Notes under the pieces: generated by a model
Seen by the model: only the letters and a program-made list of their open reading frames with translations
Databases searched by the model: none
What the model was told of the DNA's origin: nothing
Position numbers and translations under genes: made by a program
Part shown: positions 1 to 10,369 of the stretch, in pieces
How the letters are laid out: each line of letters begins with the position of its first letter
How positions within the stretch are numbered: position 1 is the stretch's first letter
Source of the DNA: Saccoglossus kowalevskii
Taxonomy: Eukaryota; Hemichordata; Enteropneusta; Harrimaniidae
Assembly (NCBI RefSeq): GCF_000003605.2
Contig: NW_003145402.1
Coordinates: 1-37,955, forward strand
Length of the DNA: 37,955 nucleotides
Direction: 5' to 3'

Positions 1-229
1 GCAAAGTGAGTAACAAAGTGCTACAAAGTTGTGAAAAGCTTTGGCAAAGTGGCAGATTACATGGAATGTAACTATTCTGTTACATTATCGAGTCCAGTTG
101 TTAAAAGTTCGTGAAAGTGAATGAATATGTCATAAAAGACCGTTTGTATATCGTAGTGGCCCTCGAAGGATGTATACATTTTAAACATTTCCTTATATTA
201 AATGGCCGCCAATTACGATAATTTTTATT
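1..229 (+). repeat. Partial monomer (tail, cut by window start)
   Basis: Begins in CAAAG cluster 2. Single bases are missing at several short homopolymers in the first 100 bases compared with all other copies, which looks like read error at a sequence end. Confidence 0.9.
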
Positions 230-919
230 GAAGGATAAGTTCAATCGGTCGTGGTTAGAGCTTGCATGGGAGACAACCTGAGAAAACCAGCGGGTGACAC
301 TTTTTTGAGTTTTTGCAGTGTGAACCTATTTGGTCCAAGCTGTTAAAACAGCGTGCAAAGTTCTCCAAACCTATTTCAAAGTTGCTAGATTTGTTTGTTT
401 ATTTGACCTAAGTTGTTGTAAATTCGAACCATGCAATTATAAAGTATGAAAAATGAATAAAATCGATTTAAAACCTCCCATGTTAGCAGACTGTCACATG
501 AGCAGGCCGTAAAATGAACAAACACATACTAAAAATGTTAAAAGCGATTGAAAAGTTGGTGGATTTGCGTGTATATTCCCCCTAAGTCATTTCATATAGA
601 ACCCCGCAGTTAAATTTAGAATAAAATTATGTAAAAGTCTAAAAAGGCTATTTATGTTGGCATATTGTACCACAACCCAAGCGCAAAGTGATTAGCAAAG
701 TGCTTACAAAGTTGTGAAAAGCTAGTGCAAAGTTGGCAGATTTATATGGAAATGTTACCTATTCTATTACATTATCGAATCCAGTTGTTAAAAGTTCGCT
801 AAAGTGAATGAATATGTCATAAAATGCCGTTTGCATATCGTAGTGGCCCTCAAAGGATGTAGAATTTTTAAACATTTCCATACATTCAATGGCCGTCAAT
901 TACGATAATTTTTAAATGA
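230..919 (+). repeat. Monomer u1, module truncated
   Basis: 690 bp. About 40 bp including the box A side of the 5S-like module is missing; the remainder starts near TAAGTTCAATCGG. GAGCTTGCATGG and CCTTATATTAAATGG are shared with u34. Confidence 0.93.
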
Positions 920-1648
920 CCCTGAGAGATGAGTGGTTAGGTGATCGACCGATAATGTAAGTAAAGTTCAATCGGTCGTGGTTAGTGCTTGCATGGGAGA
1001 CAACCTGAGAAAACCAGCAGGTGACACTTTTTTGAGTTTTTGCTGTCTGCATCTATTTGGTCCAAGCTATTAAAACAGCGTGCAAAGTTCTCCAAAGCGA
1101 TTCCAAAGTTGCTAGAATTGTTTGTTTATTTGACCTAAGTTGTTGTTATATCGAACCACGCAGTTATAAAGTATGAAAAATGACTAAAATCCATTTGAGA
1201 CCTCCCATGTTAGCAGACTGCCATATGAGCCGGCCGTAAAATGAACAAACACATACTAAAAAATGTTAAAAGTTATTGAAAAGTTGGTGGATTTGCGTGT
1301 ATATTCCACCTAAGTAATTACATACAGAACACCGCAGTTAAATTTAGAACAAAATTATGTAAAAGTCTAAAACAGCTATTTATGTTGGCACATTGTACCA
1401 CTACCCAAGCGCAACGTGAGTAACAAAGTGCTTACAAAGTTGTGAAAAGCTTGTGCAAAGTTGGCAGACTTACATGGAAATGTTACCTATTCTGTTACAT
1501 TATCGAGTCCATTTGTTAAAAGTTCGCAAAAGTGAATGAAATATGTCGTAAAAGGCCGTTTGAATATCGTAGTGGCCCTCGAAGGATGTAGAATTTTAAA
1601 ACATTTTTATACATTCAATGGCCGCCAATTACGATATTTTTTAAATGA
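920..1648 (+). repeat. Monomer u2, A/D1
   Basis: 729 bp. GAGAGATGAG variant shared with u13; preceded by the TTCGCTAA form. Confidence 0.93.
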
Positions 1649-2375
1649 CCCTGATAGATGAGTAGTCAGGTGATCGACCGATAATGGAAGTAAATTTCAA
1701 TCGGTCGTGGTTAGTGCTTGCATGGGAGACAACCTGAGAAAACCAGCGGGTAACACTTTTTTGAGTTTTTGCTGTCTGCATCTATTTGTTCCAAGCTATT
1801 AAAACAGCGTGCAAAGTTCTCCAAAGCGATTCCAAAGTTGCTAGATTTGTTTGTTTATTTGACCTAAGTTGTTGTTATATCGAACCACGCAGTTATAAAG
1901 TATGAAATATGACTAAAATCCATTTGAAACCTCCCATGTTAGCAGACTGTCATATGACTGGCCGTAAAATGAACAAACACATACTAAAAATGTTAAAAGC
2001 GATTGAAAAGTTGGTGGTTTTGCGTGTATATTCCCCCTAAGTCATTTCATATAGAACCCCGCAGTTAAATTTAGAACAAAATTATGTAAAAGTCTAAAAC
2101 AGCTATTTATGTTGGCACATTGTACCACTACCCAAGCACAACGTGAGTAACAAATTGCTTACAAAGTTGTGAAAAGCTTGTGCAAAGTTGGCAGACTTAC
2201 ATGGAAATATTACCTATTCTGTTACATTATCGAGTCCATTTGTTAAAAGTTCGCGAAAGTGAATGAAATATGTCATAAAAGGCCGTTTGAATATCGTAGT
2301 GGCCCTCGAAGGATGTAGAATTTTTAAACATTTCCATACATTCAATGGCCGCCAATTACTATAATTTTTAAATGA
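1649..2375 (+). repeat. Monomer u3, A', mixed spacer
   Basis: 727 bp. ACTGGCCG and GGTTTTGCG link it to u28 and u42; the spacer end is D1-like. Confidence 0.93.
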
Positions 2376-3101
2376 TCCTTATAGATGAGTGGTCAGGTGA
2401 TCGACCGATAATGGAAGTAAAGTTCAATCTGTCGTGGTTAGTTCTTGCATGGGAGACAACCTGAGAAAACGAGCAGTGACACTTTTTTGAGTTTTTGCAG
2501 TCTGCACCTATATGGTGCAAGCTGTTAAACAGCGTGCAAAGTTCTCCAAAGTGATTCTAAAGTTGCTAGATTTGTTTGTTTATTTGATCTAAGTTGTTGT
2601 TATATCGAACCACGCAATTATAAAGTATGAACAATGACTAAAATCCATTTGAAACCTCCCATGTTAGCAGACTGTCATATGAGCCGGCCGTAAAATGAAC
2701 AAACACATACTAAAAATGTTAAAAGCGATTTAAAAGTTGGTGGATTTGCGTGTATATTCCCCCTAAGTCATTTCATATGGAACCCCGCAGTTAAATTTAG
2801 AAAAAAATTATGTAAAAGTCTAAAAAGGCTATTTATGTTGGCACATTGTACCACTACCCAGGCGCAAAGTGATTAGCAAAGTGCTTGCAAAGTTGTGAAA
2901 AGCTTGTGCAAAGTTGGCAGATTTACATGGAAATGTTACCTATTCTGTTACATTATCGAGTCCATTTGTTAAAAGTTCGCGAAAGTGAATGAAATATGTC
3001 ATAAAGGGCCGTTTGAATATCGTAGTGGCCCTCGAAGGATGTAGAATTTTTAAACATTTCCATACATTCAATGGCCGCCAATTACTATAATTTTTAAATG
3101 A
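2376..3101 (+). repeat. Monomer u4, B/D2
   Basis: 726 bp. TCCTTATAG start (as u26 and u48), GAACAATGAC and CCCAGGCGC (both also in u48). Confidence 0.93.
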
Positions 3102-3818
3102 TCCTGATAGACGAGTGGTCAGGTGATCGACCGATAATGGAAGTAAAGTTCAATCTGTCGTGGTTAGTTCTTGCATGGGAGACAACCTGAGAAAACGAGC
3201 AGGTGACACTTTTTTGAGTTTTTGCAGTCTGCACCTATATGTTAAAACAGCGTGCAAAGTTCTCCAAAGTGATTCTAAAGTTGCTAGATTTGTTTGTTTA
3301 TTTGATCTAAGTTGTTGTTATATCGAACCACGCAATTAAAAAGTATGAAAAATGACTAAAATCCATTTGAAACCTCCCATGTTAGCAGACTGTCATATGA
3401 GCCGGCCGTAAAATGAACAAACACATACTAAAATTTTTTAAATCGATTGGAAAGTTGGTGGATTTGCGTGTATATTCCCCCTAAGTCATTTCATATAGAA
3501 CCCCGCAGTTAAATTTAGAATAAAATTATGTAAAGGCCTAAAAAGTCTATTTATGTTGGCACATTGTACCACAACCCAAGCGCAAAGTGATTAGCAAAGT
3601 GCTTACAAAGTTGTGAAAAGCTTGTGTAAAGTTGGCAGATTTACATGGAAATGTTACCTATTCTGTTACATTATCAAGTCCAGTTATTAAAAGTTCGCGA
3701 AAATGAATGAAATATGTCTTAAAAGGCCGTTTGAATATCGTAGTGGCCCTCGAAGGATGTAGAATTTTTAAACATTTCCATACATTCAATGGCCGCCAAT
3801 TACTATAATTTTTAATGA
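3102..3818 (+). repeat. Monomer u5, B/D3, 10-bp deletion
   Basis: 717 bp. Lacks GTGCAAGCTG, so the inverted repeat is half gone. Near twin of u17 and u21. Confidence 0.93.
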
Positions 3819-4555
3819 TCCTGATAGATGAATGGTCAGGTGATCGACCGATAATGGAAGTAAAGTTCAATCTGTCATGGTTAGTTCTTGCATGGGAGAC
3901 AACCTGAGAAAACGAGCAGGTGACACTTTTTTGAGTTTTTTGCTGTCTGCATCTATTTGGTCCAAGCTGTTAAAACAGCGTGCAAAGTTCTCCAAAAGCG
4001 ATTCCAAAGTTGCTAGATTTGTTTGTTTATTTGGACTTAAGTTGGTTGTTATATTCGAACCACGCAATATAAAGTATGAAAAATGACTAAAATCCATTTT
4101 GAAACCTTCCCATGTTAGCAGATTTGCCATATGAGCCGGCCGTAAAATGAACAAACACATACTAAAAATGTTAAAAGCTAATTGAAAAGTTGGTGGATTT
4201 GCGTGTATATTCCACCTAAGTTATTACAAAACAGAACCCCGCAGTTTAAATTTAGAACAAAATTATGTAAAAGTCTAAAACAGCTATTTATGTTTGCACA
4301 TTGTACCACTACCCAAGCGCAAAGTGATTAGCAAAGTGCTTGCAAAGTTGTTAAAAGCTTGTGCAAAGTTGGCAGACTTACATGGAAATGTTACCTATTC
4401 TGTTACATTATCGAGTCCAGTTGTTAACAGTTCGCGAAAGTGAATGAATATGTCTTAAAAGGCCGCTTGAATACCGTAGTGGCCCTCGAAGGATGTAGAA
4501 TTTTTAAACATTTCCATACATTCAATGCCCACCAATTACTATAATTTTTAAATGA
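3819..4555 (+). repeat. Monomer u6, B/D1-like, extra bases
   Basis: 737 bp. About ten single-base insertions clustered at roughly 3935-4250, mostly doubling an existing base; probable sequencing error or an unusual copy. Confidence 0.92.
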
Positions 4556-5282
4556 CCCTAATAGATGAGTGGTTAGGTGATCGACCGATAATGGAAGTAA
4601 AGTTCAATCTGTCGTGGTTAGTTCTTGCATGGGAGACAACCTGAGAAAACGAGCAGGTGACACTTTTTTGAGTTTTTGCAGTCTGCACCTATATGGGGCA
4701 AGCTGTTAAAACAGCGTGCAAATTTCTCCAAAGTGATTCTAAAGTTGCTAGATTTGTTTGTTTATTTGATCTAAGTTGTTGTTATATCGTACCACGCAAT
4801 TATAAAGTATGAAAAATGACTAAAATCCATTTGAAACCTCCCATGTTAGCAGACTGTCATATGAGCCGGCCGTAAAATGAACAAACACATACTAAAAATG
4901 TTAAAAGCGATTTAAAAGTTGGTGGATTTGCGTGTATATTCCCCCTAAGTCATTTCATATGGAACCCCGCAGTTAAATTTAGAAAAAAATTATGTAAAAG
5001 TCTAAAAAGGCTATTTATGTTGGCACATTGTACCACTACCCAAGCGCAAAGTGATTAGCAAAGTGCTTGCAAAGTTGTGAAAAGCTTGTGCAAAGTTGGC
5101 AGATTTACATGGAAATGTTACCTATTCTGTTACATTATCGAGTCCAGTTGTTAAAAGTTCGCGAAAGTGAATGAATATGTCTTAAAAGGCCGTTTGAATA
5201 TCGTAGTGGCCCTCGAAGGATGTAGAATTTTAAAACATTTCCATACATTCAATGGCCGTCTATTACGATAATTTTTAAATGA
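4556..5282 (+). repeat. Monomer u7, B/D2
   Basis: 727 bp. Preceded by the rare GCTTGAATACCG, shared with u16 and u30. Confidence 0.93.
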
Positions 5283-6009
5283 CCCTGATAGATGAGTGGT
5301 TAGGTGATCGACCGATAATGTAAGTAAAGTTCAATCGGTCGTGGTTAGTGCTTGCATGGGAGACAACCTGAGAAAACCAGCAGGTGACACTTTTTTGAGT
5401 TTTTGCAGTCTGTACCTATATGGTGCAAGCTGTTAAAACAGCGTGCAAATTTCTCCAAAGTGATTCTAATGTTGCTAGATTTGTTTGTTTATTTGATCTA
5501 AGTTGTTGTTATATCGTACCACGCAGTTATAAAGTATGAAAAATGACTAAAATCCATTTGAAACCTCCTATGTTAGCAGACTGTCATATGAGCCGGCCGT
5601 AAAATGAATAAACACATACTAAAAATGTTAAAAGCGATTTAAAAGTTGGTGGATTTGCGTGTATATTCCACCTAAGTTATTACATACAGAACCCCGCAGT
5701 TAAATTTAGAACAAAATTATGTAAAAGTCTAAAACAGCTATTTATGTTGGCACATTGTACCACTACCCAAGCGCAACGTGAGTAACAAAGTGCTTACAAA
5801 GTTGTGAAAAGCTTGTGCAAAGTTGGCAGATTTACATGGAAATGTTACCTATTCTGTTACATTATCGAGTCCAGTTGTTAAAAGTTCGCGAAAGTGAATG
5901 AATATGTCTTAAAAGGCCGTTTGAATATCGGAGTGGCCCTCGAAGGATGTAGAATTTTTAAACATTTCCATACATTCAATGGCCGTCAATTACGATAATT
6001 TTTAAATGA
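5283..6009 (+). repeat. Monomer u8, A to B switch, D1
   Basis: 727 bp. Module is A but the following bases (TATATGGTGC, ATTTCTCC) are B-type, so it is a hybrid. Confidence 0.92.
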
Positions 6010-6123
6010 CCCTGATAGATGAGTTTATAGGTGATCGACCGATAATGTAAGTAAAGTTCAATCGGTCGTGGTTAGTGCTTGCATGGGAGACAACCTGAGA
6101 AAACCAGCAGGTGACACTTTTTT
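6010..6123 (+). pseudogene. 5S rRNA-like module (one per monomer; u9 copy shown)
   Basis: Seen: TGGTTAGTGCTTG, then CATGGGAGAC, two non-matching bases, CCTGAGAA and ACC, then a T6 run. Against a vertebrate-type 5S consensus recalled from memory, the window from GGAAG (5S position 47) to ACC aligns without gaps: 31 of 37 positions in the 3' part and about 13 of 22 in the 5' part for the A' consensus. Box C (6080-6097) matches about 15 of 18, the intermediate element (6067-6072) 5 of 6, box A (6050-6064) only about 8 of 15. Upstream, CCCTGA and CCGAT-type blocks also fit but need a roughly 7-nt insertion. A functional 5S gene is unlikely given the eroded box A. In other monomers the module lies from 72 bases before CATGGG to about 41 after its first base. 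A 5S-derived SINE is the main alternative source. Confidence 0.7.
6118..6123 (+). terminator. T6 run at the position of a pol III terminator
   Basis: Six T follow GGTGACAC at the same distance from box C as the terminator of true 5S genes, give or take a few bases. A second T5 run lies 3 bases further on (6127-6131). Present in nearly all copies; lengthened to 9-10 T in u12, u14 and u20. Whether any transcription occurs is not visible from sequence. Confidence 0.45.
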
Positions 6124-6155
6124 GAGTTTTTGCAGTCTGCACTTATTTGGTCCAA

Positions 6156-6169
6156 GCTGTTAAAACAGC
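6156..6169. repeat. Short inverted repeat GCTGTT-AA-AACAGC
   Basis: Perfect 6-bp arms around two bases, 33 bases after the T6 run. Kept in most copies. The left arm is removed by a 10-bp deletion in u5, u17 and u21 and altered to GCTATT in several A' copies, so it is not under strict constraint. Possible protein site or small hairpin; no function can be assigned. Confidence 0.6.
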
Positions 6170-6172
6170 GTG

Positions 6173-6198
6173 CAAAGTTCTCCAAAGCGATTCCAAAG
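6173..6198 (+). repeat. Phased CAAAG cluster 1 (spacing 10, 11)
   Basis: CAAAG starts at 6173, 6183 and 6194. Spacing near one helical turn places the motif on one face of the DNA. Middle copy reads CAAAGCG in A units and CAAAGTG in B units. Confidence 0.6.
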
Positions 6199-6318
6199 TT
6201 GCTAGAATTGTTTGTTTATTTGACCTAAGTTGTTGTTATATCGAACCACGCAGTTATAAAGTATGAAATATGAATAAAATCCATTTGAAACCTCCCATGT
6301 TAGCAGACTGTCATATGA

Positions 6319-6326
6319 GCCGGCCG
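6319..6326. other. GCCGGCCG box, the most GC-rich spot of the spacer
   Basis: Two overlapping 6-base palindromes (GCCGGC and CGGCCG) in otherwise AT-rich DNA, just after CATATGA. Nearly invariant; u3, u28 and u42 have ACTGGCCG instead, tying these three together. Confidence 0.5.
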
Positions 6327-6500
6327 TAAAATGAACAAACACATACTAAACATGTTAAAAGCGATTTAAAAGTTGGTGGATTTGCGTGTATATTCCCCCT
6401 AAGTCATTTCATATGGAACCCCGCAGTTAAATTTAGAAAAAAATTATGTAAAAGTCTAAAAAGGCTATTTATGTTGGCACATTGTACCACTACCCAAGCG

Positions 6501-6549
6501 CAAAGTGATTAGCAAAGCGCTTGCAAAGTTGTGAAAAGCTTGTGCAAAG
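6501..6549 (+). repeat. Phased CAAAG cluster 2 (spacing 12, 11, 21)
   Basis: CAAAG starts at 6501, 6513, 6524 and 6545, so the spacing is about one, one and two helical turns. The cluster sits immediately after the CCACTACCCAAGCG block and is kept in essentially every monomer, though D1 copies lose the first motif (CAACG). Confidence 0.65.
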
Positions 6550-6611
6550 TTGGCAGATTTACATGGAAATGTTACCTATTCTGTTACATTATCGAGTCCA
6601 GTTGTTAAAAG

Positions 6612-6619
6612 TTCGCGAA
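6612..6619. repeat. TTCGCGAA palindrome
   Basis: Eight-base perfect palindrome with two CpG, within GTTAAAAGTTCGCGAAAGTG. Kept in most copies; TTCGCTAA replaces it before u2, u27, u36 and u41, marking a shared sub-lineage. Possible binding site; unproven. Confidence 0.5.
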
Positions 6620-6736
6620 AGTGAATGAATATGTCTTAAAAGGCCGTTTGAATATCGTAGTGGCCCTCGAAGGATGTAGAATTTTTAAACATTTCCATAC
6701 ATTCAATGGCCGTCAATTACGATAATTTTTAAATGA

Positions 6737-7463
6737 CCCTGATAGATGAGTGGTTAGGTGATCGACCGATAATGTAAGTAAAGTTCAATCGGTCGTGGTT
6801 AGTGCTTGCATGGGAGACAACCTGAGAAAACCAGCAGTGACACTTTTTTGAGTTTTTGCAGTCTGCACTTATTTGGTCCAAGCTGTTAAAACAGCGTGCA
6901 AAATTCTCCAAAGCGATTCCAAAGTTGCTAGAATTATTTGTTTATTTGACCTAAGTTGTTGTTATATCGAACCACGCAGTTATAAAGTATGAAAAATGAC
7001 TAAAATCCATTTGAAACCTCCCATGTTAGCAGACTGCCATATGAGCCGACCGTAAAATGAACAAACACATACTAAAAATGTTAAAAGCTATTGAAAAGTT
7101 CGTGGATTTGCGTGTATATTCCACCTAAGTTATTACATACAGAACCCCGCAGTTAAATTTAGAACAAAATTATGTAAAAGTCTAAAACAGCTATTTATGT
7201 TGGCACATTGTACCACTACCCTAGCGCAACGTGAGTAACAAAGTGCTTGCAAAGTTGTGAAAAGCTTGTGTAAAGTTGGCAGATTTACATGGAAATGTTA
7301 TCTTTTCTGTTACATTATCAAGTCCAGTTGTTAAAAGTTCGCGAAAGTGAATGAAATATGTCATAAAACCCCGTTTGAATATCGTAGTGGCCCTCGAAGA
7401 ATGTAGAATTTTTAAACATTTTTATACATTCAATGGCCGCCAATTATGATATTTTTTAAATGA
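6737..7463 (+). repeat. Monomer u10, A/D1
   Basis: 727 bp. GCAGTGACAC lacks one G of the usual GCAGGTGACAC. Confidence 0.93.
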
Positions 7464-8192
7464 CCCTGATAGATGAGTAGTCAGGTGATCGACCGATAAT
7501 GGAAGTAAATTTCAATCGGTCGTGGTTAGTGCTTCCATGGGAGACAACCTGAGAAAACCAGCGGGTAACACTTTTTTGAGTTTTTGCTGTCTGCATCTAT
7601 TTGGTCCAAGTTATTAAAACAGCGTGCAAAGTTCTCCAAAGCGATTCCAAAGTTGCTAGATTTGTTTGTTTATTTGATCTAAGTTGTTGTTATATCGAAC
7701 CACGCAATTATAAAGTATGAAAAATGACTAAAATCCATTGAGACCTCCCATGTTAGCAGACTGCCATATGAGCCGGCCGTAAAATGAACAAACACATACT
7801 AAAAAACGTTAAAAGCTATTGAAAAAGTTGGTGGATTTGCGTGTATATTCCACCTAAGTTATTACATACAGAACACCGCAGTTAAATTTAGAACAAAATT
7901 ATGTAAAAGTCTAAAACAGCTATTTATGTTGGCACATTGTACCACTACCCAAGCGCAACGTTATTAACAAAGTGCTTACAAAGTTGTCAAAAGCATGTGC
8001 AAAGTTGGCAGATTTACATGGAAATGTTACCTATTCTGTTACATTATCGAGTCCATTTGTTAAAAGTTCGCGAAAGTGAATGAAATATGTCATAAAGGGC
8101 CGTTTGAATATCGTAGTGGCCCTCGAAGGATGTAGAATTTTTAAACATTTCCATACATTCAATAGCCGCCAATTACTATAATTTTTAAATGA
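7464..8192 (+). repeat. Monomer u11, A'/D1
   Basis: 729 bp. AAACGTTAAAAGC and TGTCAAAAGC are shared with u13; first half of a duplicated dimer (u11-u12). Confidence 0.93.
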
Positions 8193-8917
8193 TCCTGATA
8201 GATGAGTGGTCAGGTGATCGAGCGGTAATGGAAGTAAAGTTCAATCTGTCGTGGTTAGTTCTTGCATGGGAGACAACCTGAGAAAACGAGCAGTTTTTTT
8301 TTTGAGTTTTTGCAGTCTGCACTTATTTGGTCCAAGCTGTTAAAACAGCGTGCAAAGTTCTCCAAAGCGATTCCAAAGTTGCTAGATTTGTTTGTTTATT
8401 TGATCTAAGTTGATGTTATATCGAACCACGCAGTTATAAAGTATGAAAAATGACTAAAATCCATTTGAAACCTCCCATGTTAGCAGACTGTCATATGAGC
8501 CGGCCGTAAAATGAACAAACACATACTAAAAATTTTAAAAGCGATTTAAAAGTAGATTGATTTGCGCGTATATTCCCCCTAAGTCATTTCATATGGAACC
8601 CCGCAGTTAAATTTAGAAAAAAAATTATGTAAAAGTCTAAAAAGGCTATTTATGTTGGCATATTGTACCACTACTCAAGCGCAAAGAGATTAGTAAAGTG
8701 CTTGCAAAGTTGTGAAAAGCTTGTGCAAAGTTGGCAGATTTACATGGAAATGTTACCTATTCTGTTACATTATCGAGTCCAGTTGTTAAAAGTTCGCGAA
8801 AGTGAGTGAATATGTCTTAAAAGGCCGTTTGAATATCGTAGTGGCCCTCGAAGGATGTAGAATTTTTAAACATTTCCATACATTCAATGGCCGTCAATTA
8901 CGATAATTTTTAAATGA
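8193..8917 (+). repeat. Monomer u12, B/D2, T10 run
   Basis: 725 bp. GTGACAC before the T run is lost and the run is 10 T. Twin of u14. Confidence 0.93.
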
Positions 8918-9645
8918 CCCTGAGAGATGAGTGGTTAGGTGATCGACCGATAATGTAAGTAAAGTTCAATCGGTCGTGGTTAGTGCTTGCATGGTAGACA
9001 ACCTGAGAAAACCAGCAGGTGACACTTTTTTGAGTTTTTGCTGTCTGCATCTATTTGGTCCAAGCTATTAAAACAGCGTGCAAAGTTCTCCAAAGCGATT
9101 CCAAAGTTGCTAGAATTGTTTGTTTATTTGACCTAAGTTGTTGTTATATCGAACCACGCAGTTATAAAGTATGAAAAATGACTAAAATCCATTTGAGACC
9201 TCCCATGTTAGCAGACTGCCATATGAGCCGGCCGTAAAATGAACAAACACATACTAAAAACGTTAAAAGCTATTGAAAAGTTGGTGGATTTGCGTGTATA
9301 TTCCACCTAAGTTATTACATACAGAACACCGCAGTTAAATTTAGAACAAAATTATGTAAAAGTCTAAAACAGCTATTTATGTTGGCACATTGTACCATTA
9401 CCCAAGCGCAACGTGATTAACAAAGTGCTTACAAAGTTGTCAAAAGCTTGTGCAAAGTTGGCAGATTTACATGGAAATGTTACCTATTCTGTTACATTAT
9501 CGAGTCCATTTGTTAAAAGTTCGCGAAAGTGAATGAAATATGTCATAAAGGGCCGTTTGAATATCGTAGTGGCCCTCGAAGGATGTAGAATTTTTAAACA
9601 TTTCCATACATTCAATAGCCGCCAATTACTATAATTTTTAAATGA
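8918..9645 (+). repeat. Monomer u13, A/D1
   Basis: 728 bp. CATGGTAGAC change in box C; spacer as u11. Confidence 0.93.
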
Positions 9646-10369
9646 TCCTGATAGATGAGTGGTCAGGTGATCGAGCAATAATGGAAGTAAAGTTCAATCT
9701 GTCGTGGTTAGTTCTTGCATGGGAGACAACCTGAGAAAACGAGCAGTTTTTTTTTTGAGTTTTTGCAGTCTGCACTTATTTGGTCCAAGCTGTTAAAACA
9801 GCGTGCAAAGTTCTCCAAAGCGATTCCAAAGTTGCTAGAATTGTTTGTTTATTTGACCTAAGTTGTTGTTATATCGAACCACGCAGTTATAAAGTATGAA
9901 AAATGACTAAAATCCATTTGAAACCTCCCATGTTAGCAGACTGCCATATGAGCCGGCCGTAAAATGAACAAACACATACTAAAAATGTTAAAAGCTATTG
10001 AAAAGTTGGTGGATTTGCGTGTATATTCCCCCTAAGTTATTACATATGGAACCCCGCAGTTAAATTTAGAACAAAATTATGTAAAAGTCTAAAAAGGCTA
10101 TTTATGTTGGCACATTGTACCACTACCCAAGCGCAAAGTGATTAGCAAAGCGCTTGCAAAGTTGTGAAAAGCTTGTGCAAAGTTGGCAGATTTACATGGA
10201 AATGTTACCTATTCTGTTACATTATCGAGTCCAGTTGTTAAAAGTTCGCGAAAGTGAATGAATATGTCTTAAAAGGCCGTTTGAATATCGTAGTGGCCCT
10301 CGAAGGATGTAGAATTTTTAAACATTTCCATACATTCAATGGCCGTCAATTACGATAATTTTTAAATGA
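9646..10369 (+). repeat. Monomer u14, B, T10 run
   Basis: 724 bp. Same loss of GTGACAC as u12; ATAGCCGCC precedes both. Confidence 0.93.

Larger units (their letters stand above)
6010..6736 (+). repeat. Reference monomer (u9), used for sub-features
   Basis: 727 bp, module A plus spacer D2. Order: 5S-like module, T6 run, short inverted repeat, first phased CAAAG cluster, a well-conserved block around TTATATCGAACCACGC, the GCCGGCCG box, AT-rich spacer, second CAAAG cluster, the TTCGCGAA palindrome, and an AT-rich block ahead of the next module. It carries the variant GATGAGTTTATAGG, shared in this window only with u37, and is preceded by the rare ATCGGAGTGG, also found before u37 and u46. Confidence 0.95.

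Noticed and set aside
3658-4160. Short open frames on both strands of u6 (70, 97 and 69 codons)
   Set aside because: They lie at the same monomer phase as similar frames elsewhere, overlap each other on opposite strands, and translate the 5S-like module or AT-rich spacer. No start context, domain or codon bias.
6062-6100. Possible tRNA or tRNA-derived SINE promoter (GTGGTTAGTGCTTGCATGGG resembles a box A)
   Set aside because: No convincing box B (GGTTCGANTCC) at the right distance; the 5S alignment is longer and better spaced.
6605-6630. Interferon-type or SCB/E2F-like site around TTCGCGAAAGTGAATGA
   Set aside because: Partial match only, no supporting context in a satellite spacer.
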